Position numbers and translations under genes: made by a program | From: Polytrichum commune | Taxonomy: Eukaryota > Streptophyta > Polytrichopsida > Polytrichales > Polytrichaceae | Length of the DNA stretch: 64,000 nt | NCBI GenBank assembly: GCA_950295325.1 | Contig: OX485805.1 | Coordinates: 16,419,501-16,483,500 of the forward strand | Reading direction: 5' to 3' | Part shown: positions 59,408 through 64,000 of the stretch, one piece after another | Position numbering within the stretch: the first letter of the stretch is position 1 | How the letters are laid out: the number at the start of each line of letters is the position of its first letter | The notes under the pieces: model-generated | The model's database searches: none | Seen by the model: the letters and a program-made list of their open reading frames with translations, nothing else | What the model was told of the DNA's origin: nothing

Positions 59408-59949
59408 GACGGTTACTATGTGATTCGAATAACTCCCATTCCATATCCAAGATTTGAAGTCCTAATCAACATCGTCTCCAAGGAGGACATCGCATATCGT
59501 GTCACAATTGCTGACATGCCGCATTGTACATGCCCTAACTTCATGAAAATGTTATCTTAGTCTTTGGGTAAGAAAGGAAAATGGGTGTATTGCAAACATC
59601 TTTATTATGTGTTTAGATTTTTGTGTAAGGTGTATTATGGTAGTGACAAGTTCATTCACGCTCCAACGTACTCCTACAATGAGGTCATGCAACTACTTGA
59701 ACTTGCAGGTGTTGTAGAATGTGAGTAGTATTCCAAATGTTGTATTCAACCGCATGTTTGAGAATTTTAGTAAGTGACATGTATTGGTGTGGATTATCAT
59801 AATAAAAATCATCAATGGACTGATGGTTTTTAAAAGTATCTATGATAATAGGCTCCCTTCATTCTTGTTCAAAATGTGAATATTTTATAATTCCTAAAGT
59901 GAAAAAATACAAGTCCAATTTTAGAGTATATACCCTAAAACCGTGCCCA

Positions 59950-60061
59950 ATTACTATATTTGGCACCATCGCTCATGTGTTATTACTCACTACTCATGTG
60001 TTACCGCTCACTGCTCACTGCTCACTGCTCACCGCTCATCGCTCATGCCTTAGCTTCCCTC
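59950..60061 (-). repeat. Element C right end with GTGAGCG iterons
   Basis: On the minus strand the end reads GAGGGAAGCTAAGGCATGAG, then GATGAGCGGTGAGCAGTGAG and further GTGAGCA heptamers, with more diverged copies to about 59965. It is followed at 60062 by the CATGTGATC duplication. Confidence 0.85.
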
Positions 60062-60070
60062 CATGTGATC

Positions 60071-63000
60071 ATACTACATGATTCTGGAAGAGCCTTGAGA
60101 TGGCCTTTGGACACTTTGTTCGGGCTCTCACAATTTCATGGTCACGAGTCTTGGCTCATGTGTGAAGTGGCCCTAAATTATGATATCCAATGCCAACTTC
60201 TAAATTAAATGACTTTTAGTCAATTGAGGCATATATTCATCCAATCCAAATACATTCATCAAACCTCACATGAATTCTTCATTTGTCCAAATATTACATA
60301 CCCTACTTTATTTATAAAAATTAAATACCACCCATGTTTTTCACCTACCCTACTATAGATTTAATGTTGGATGGGTCATATTATCCAAGCTATAATAATT
60401 CAAAATAACCAATTTGGCATTTGTTGATAAATCATGAGATATATAATAAACAAAGATAGTATTGCATAATTTCAATTAGTAAATGACACTTAATACAATA
60501 ATTAGTGTATTGACTTTTGTTAACTATGTTTAAATCACAAGATAACAACTTTTCATAAATTCAATTGCATTAACCTCCTTATGGATTTTCTATTTTTGGT
60601 TAAAAATTTGGGTACCTTAATGATTTCAAGTCTCAAAGTGTCCATTGTAGGCTATTTACCTTGTCCTTGATAGCATTGGTAAGCTCTTAATGAGGAGGGA
60701 AGAGTTTGACATCAACCAATTGAACTTACAATTCTAATCTAAAAATTGCACATCACAACTCAAATATATTATGTTTAATTTGACCTTAATGGCCTAAAAT
60801 TTTCCTAAATATGGCCATTGATTTCAAATCATTGGGTTTTGCTCAAATACATGTGATTCTTAACAAAAACAAAAAATCAAATGTAACTATTGCAATTGTC
60901 TATTATCTCCAAAAGCTTGACCATCAAAGATCGTATATAGTGCTCACATCTCAATAGACATATGTGATCCTTTGACTGTGTTTCATACCTTCTTGTTTGT
61001 GATATTTTTCAAGTCATTCTTGAAACTTGTGTTGGGTTTTTAACACGTCTTAATATTCATTACGCCTAGAGTGTTGAATGGTTAAGACACATTAATCAAT
61101 ATTAGCATGAATCCTACCCACCTACCACTTGATTTGTCACCCACTCAAACCCCAACTTCATCCCAAAGCACATCATCCTCAAGATCTATTTCCCGAGTTT
61201 ATTGCACGGTCCTCAAAATGGGACCACTGCCCCCACAACTAAACAATGTGACAACCAACGCACACCTAAGCAAACATAAATTGGCTTCAATGGTTATTGG
61301 TTACATTGATAGTTGCCTACACATAATAATTGAGCTCGACAATGTGTTTTGTTGATGTGATGGCAATTTTGCATAAGTGGGCCTTGTGATAACCTATACA
61401 ATCATTTCCAAAAGAGTAGTAATCAAGTGCCTAAGTTGTGATTGGAGGGTGAGACCTCGCTCAATTGAGTATATCATGGGGGAGGTAGCAATGGTTTTCG
61501 GAGTATAGAGTTTATTTTTATGACAAAGATGACAACATTGTAAGTAACTTGTACCCGCCACGTTATTGTCATTGGATAATTTTGTGGTTCACAAAATCAC
61601 TCTCACTTGACAATATGTTGATTCATGAGAATGTATTCTACCCAAGTAGGGTTCATATATTCCTTCCAATTTCAAGTTACATCCAATCATATAAGATATG
61701 AGGTAAATAGAGGTTTGGTTCATTATGTATAAGCTATTTGCCAATCGTAAAGCTATAGCGTGTTGATGGAAGCAAATGAATGTAGGGTTTCTATAATGAA
61801 GTTGTGTTTATCTATAGCATTTTGTAAATCAATGTACAACTACTACATGCATGAAACTAAAAACACAACATCTTTAAATGATTGCATTTTGCTCTCACCT
61901 ACAAACAATTTTGGTAACAACATTGCATATTTCCCCATGGCACAACATTCCATTGCAACCAAGTAAATGAATATTCAACTTTATTGTCAAGATTCCAAAG
62001 GAGATGAGTGACAAAATGGAGGTGGCCACCAAAGAGAAAATCAACCCCATCAAAGAAGACCCCATGAGAGGAAGGTCTTGGAAATACATGTATGTCATCT
62101 CATTCAAATCTATTTTGTGTCAAATGAATTCCTTTTTTGGGAGGTCATTAAATACCTCAAATGGTTAATGCTTGATAAGCATTGCCTTGAAAACCACAAG
62201 AACCTCATCCCTCTCTCCTACCACTCAAATTTTACCTAGCTTACGAGGCCTTGTCAAAAAGCCAAAGAGATGTGGACCAAACAAATACCCAAAAGAATCA
62301 TCATAGATTTGCATTGCAAACTATATCAACTGTCCATGCTACCTGACATTGTCATAAATCCAAGAACCCCTTTGACAAACTCCATAAGACTTTGCTTGTA
62401 AACTCATGATCAAACACACAAACCCAAACCTAAAGCACGCTATCTCCTTGAGGGCCTCCATGGGTTTCCTTTTTTTTTTTTTTTTTTTTTTTTTCGTAAA
62501 TATCACTTTGGATAGGAGCACTAAGACTTAGTCCAAAGCCAAGTTACCTCCATAATGCCCCCTTCCCACCTGACATTAGTTAGAAGTATTTTTAGTCTAA
62601 AAACGGTTTTAGTTATCTAGGGTTCACACATACGGCTCTTTTTAGTGCCGAGCCTAGGTGGCAAATGATGTGGCATGGCTTAAAAGTGGAGGTTTTAAGG
62701 GGCAGACCCCACTAGGGGCAGGCAAACTAAATAAAGAGAGCCCATTGGCTGCTTTAGGCCCGTTGCTACCCCACTAGTAGCAGGCAGACCATCCAAATTG
62801 AGGCGGGAAGCTGACCTGTATTCGCCCCCGGGGAGGCGCAACTGCCAGGGGAGGGTCCCTGGATGTCCGACCCCCCCGGCGCCGGGGCGTGACACCTGTA
62901 ATTTCATCTGCCCCATGCATGACACCTGTACAAGTCGGGCCGAGGTCGGGAGGGACCAGTAGGGAGGGGTCAGTGTTCAAGATTGAAGCCCTCATATGAG

Positions 63001-63163
63001 TTTCATTTTGAAGGGCTCTAAAATTTGAGCCCTTCGGTTGAAGGGCTAGTTCAAATTCAAGACGTCAATTCAGTAATATAGAAATAAAATATAAAAAACT
63101 CATATTAAACTTATGCATGATTTATATGGTGCATGCTTCCAATACAATGTGAAGAATTAAGAA
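60071..63163. other. Intergenic stretch with a T-run and a GC-rich patch
   Basis: No gene supported. A run of about 25 T lies at 62469-62494. A GC-rich block at about 62690-62990 (GGCAGACCCCACTAG, GGCGCAACTGCCAGGG) stands out from its AT-rich surroundings and may be an element remnant; no ends were found. Confidence 0.4.
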
Positions 63164-63724
63164 TCAACCATCTAACTCCACCTCTTCTAGTGATAATGCC
63201 CTACGCTTGTTGGTTCTTGTGCCAATTTTCCAAGATTCAAAAATACTATCCCAATCCATGAATTCAACTCCTAACCCATTTAGACTAACCCTCATTAAAG
63301 CATCTAGTGTGTCAAGGTTGAGTCTAGTTCTCCTTTCACTCTTAACCCAATTTTGCTTTGAAAAACCACGCTCACAAACAACAGTGCTAGTTGGGATCAC
63401 AAGTATGGCTTGCCATAGCGACATCCTAGTTGGCCAATTAATCATGAACTCCCGGTCATTGCCACAAAAAACCCAAGCTTCTTGCATACTTCGGCGTTCA
63501 CAAACGGAACATAACATCTCCACGAATTCTAGCAATTCCGCGTTGCATTGATTAACAAGGTCATCGCTCCAATGGAAATGTGTCACCAACCGGTTCAACC
63601 ATTGTTCCGTTAATGTCCCTCTGTCCAATTCATCTACGGGATAGTGCTTCGGGCTAAAAAGCTGGGCGGCATTGAAAATGGACAAGTTAGGAAATCGATC
63701 ATTGAGTTGCATCAATTTGATCAA
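63164..63724 (-). pseudogene. hAT-type transposase C-terminal fragment
   Basis: A 186-residue minus-strand open frame ends in the hAT dimerisation region: LWQAILVIPTSTVVCERGFS, then KSERRTRLNLDTLDALMRVS and a W-rich tail (FMDWDSIFESWK). This is the form found in DUF4371/zinc-finger-862-like hAT proteins. The BED finger and catalytic core would lie at higher coordinates; 63725-64000 shows only short broken frames and a 70-bp duplication (AGAAGCTCATGCTTAAAAG and AGAAGCTCATCCTCAAAAG), so this is probably a fragment. It may continue outside the window. Confidence 0.7.
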
Positions 63725-64000
63725 CCTAGTTCATCAATTTGATCGGTTGCATTCACAATAAGATGACGAAACCGGTCTCTGGCACAAGAATGCAACATAC
63801 TTTACTCTCACCCTTAGAAGTGGTGTTTAACCTAAGAAGCTCATGCTTAAAAGATGCAACAGATTTCACTCTCACCCTTAAAAGTAGTGTATAACCTAAG
63901 AAGCTCATCCTCAAAAGTGGTGTAAATCCTTAAGGAGCCAGAGCTATAATTGTAAACAACAACATTTCAAAGCCTGAATCAGTACCTTATCAATAGCTGG

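Larger units (their letters stand above)
52493..59417. mobile_element. Element B: 6.9-kb Mutator-like transposon nested in element C
   Basis: The 10-bp repeat GACGGTTACT lies at 52493-52502 and 59408-59417. The left end reads GGGGAGTGCTATCTTGTGAG and the right end, inverted, GAGGGAAGCTATCTTATGAG, with GTGAGCG heptamers inside both. Element 52503-59407 is 6,905 bp. It keeps the two-gene outward layout, but the methyltransferase half and the transposase core are deleted, so it is a non-autonomous internal-deletion derivative. The unit in the middle is a 210-bp satellite. Its insertion interrupts the element C transposase between exactly adjacent codons. Confidence 0.92.
48164..59728 (+). pseudogene. 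Element C transposase gene, interrupted by two MITEs and element B
   Basis: Coding pieces are 48164-49161, 49667-50799, 50901-51441, 51991-52502 and 59418-59728. The start MATICAYGFFVPFN aligns with MAFIRADSHYVPV of element A, without A's tandem module duplication. The core (WIMFNRVKR, FMADS) replaces the first candidate acidic residue by N. The 101-bp intron at 50800-50900 matches A's. Frame resumes across element B: RLMDGYY continues as VIRITPIPYPRFEV, then the SWIM finger MPHCTCPNF and WVYCKHLYYVF. Stops include 48274, 48422 and 50464. It is long dead as an enzyme but gives a clear template for the family. Confidence 0.85.
37198..60070. mobile_element. Element C: giant Mutator-like transposon, decayed, carrying nested elements
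   Basis: The 9-bp direct repeat CATGTGATC lies at 37198-37206 and 60062-60070. The left end reads GAGGAGTGATATCATGTGAG and the right end, inverted, GAGGGAAGCTAAGGCATGAG, both followed by GTGAGCG-like heptamers (partly decayed on the left). The span 37207-60061 is 22,855 bp; removing nested element B and one copy of its target duplication leaves about 15.9 kb. The layout matches element A: a leftward ParB-methyltransferase gene (38031-40830) and a rightward SWIM transposase gene (48164-59728). Between them lie a Penelope-like retroelement remnant and a piggyBac element. Two MITEs and element B have landed in the transposase gene, so C is the oldest of the three. Confidence 0.85.

Overview
The window looks like nuclear DNA of a land plant. 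Both conserved genes are split by many GT-AG introns, the DNA is AT-rich, transposon remnants are dense, and short telomere-like CCCTAAA strings are scattered through it. A Penelope-like retroelement hints at a non-flowering lineage (bryophyte, lycophyte, fern or gymnosperm), but I cannot name the species. Only two ordinary host genes are evident, both on the minus strand: a five-exon short-chain dehydrogenase/reductase (8086-11313, 237 aa) and an eleven-exon ODR4 family gene (27824-34039, 499 aa). All exon phases close in both. The remainder is mostly mobile DNA and its debris.

The centrepiece is a family of three related, very large Mutator-like DNA transposons. Element A (13110-27389, 14.28 kb) lies between the two host genes. 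Element C (37207-60061, 22.9 kb as it stands) carries element B (52503-59407, 6.9 kb) nested inside its transposase gene. Each has related ends (core GCTATYTTRTGAGC) followed by iteron-like tandem GTGAGCG heptamers, and each is bounded by a 9-10 bp target duplication. Each carries the same two genes, facing outward from a repetitive core. The right-hand gene (plus strand) is a MULE-type transposase with a C-terminal SWIM zinc finger. The left-hand gene (minus strand) encodes a ParB/sulfiredoxin-fold domain, a central region, basic nuclear-localisation-like clusters and a C-terminal N6-adenine/N4-cytosine type DNA methyltransferase domain. In A this second gene reads through seven exons without a stop (989 codons up to the first ATG found). 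In C it is decayed and lacks one methyltransferase exon; in B the methyltransferase half is gone. A eukaryotic DNA transposon that carries a ParB-methyltransferase partner and iteron-like ends is the strongest candidate here for an undescribed system.

Layout. 1-8085: no gene; nested TIR elements, a 220-bp tandem repeat and a repeat family shared with element A. 8086-11313: SDR gene, with a duplicated upstream region to about 12300. 13110-27389: element A, with captured antisense 28S rDNA pieces, purine-rich repeats, a frame-preserving 117-bp minisatellite and captured exon-like segments between its two genes. 27824-34039: ODR4. 34040-37197: nothing recognised. 37207-60061: element C, which contains the decayed ParB-methyltransferase gene, a Penelope-like retroelement remnant, a piggyBac element with intact TTAA ends, the interrupted transposase gene with two 8-bp-TSD MITEs, and nested element B with a 210-bp palindromic satellite. 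60072-64000: mostly unrecognised, with a hAT transposase fragment at the right edge.
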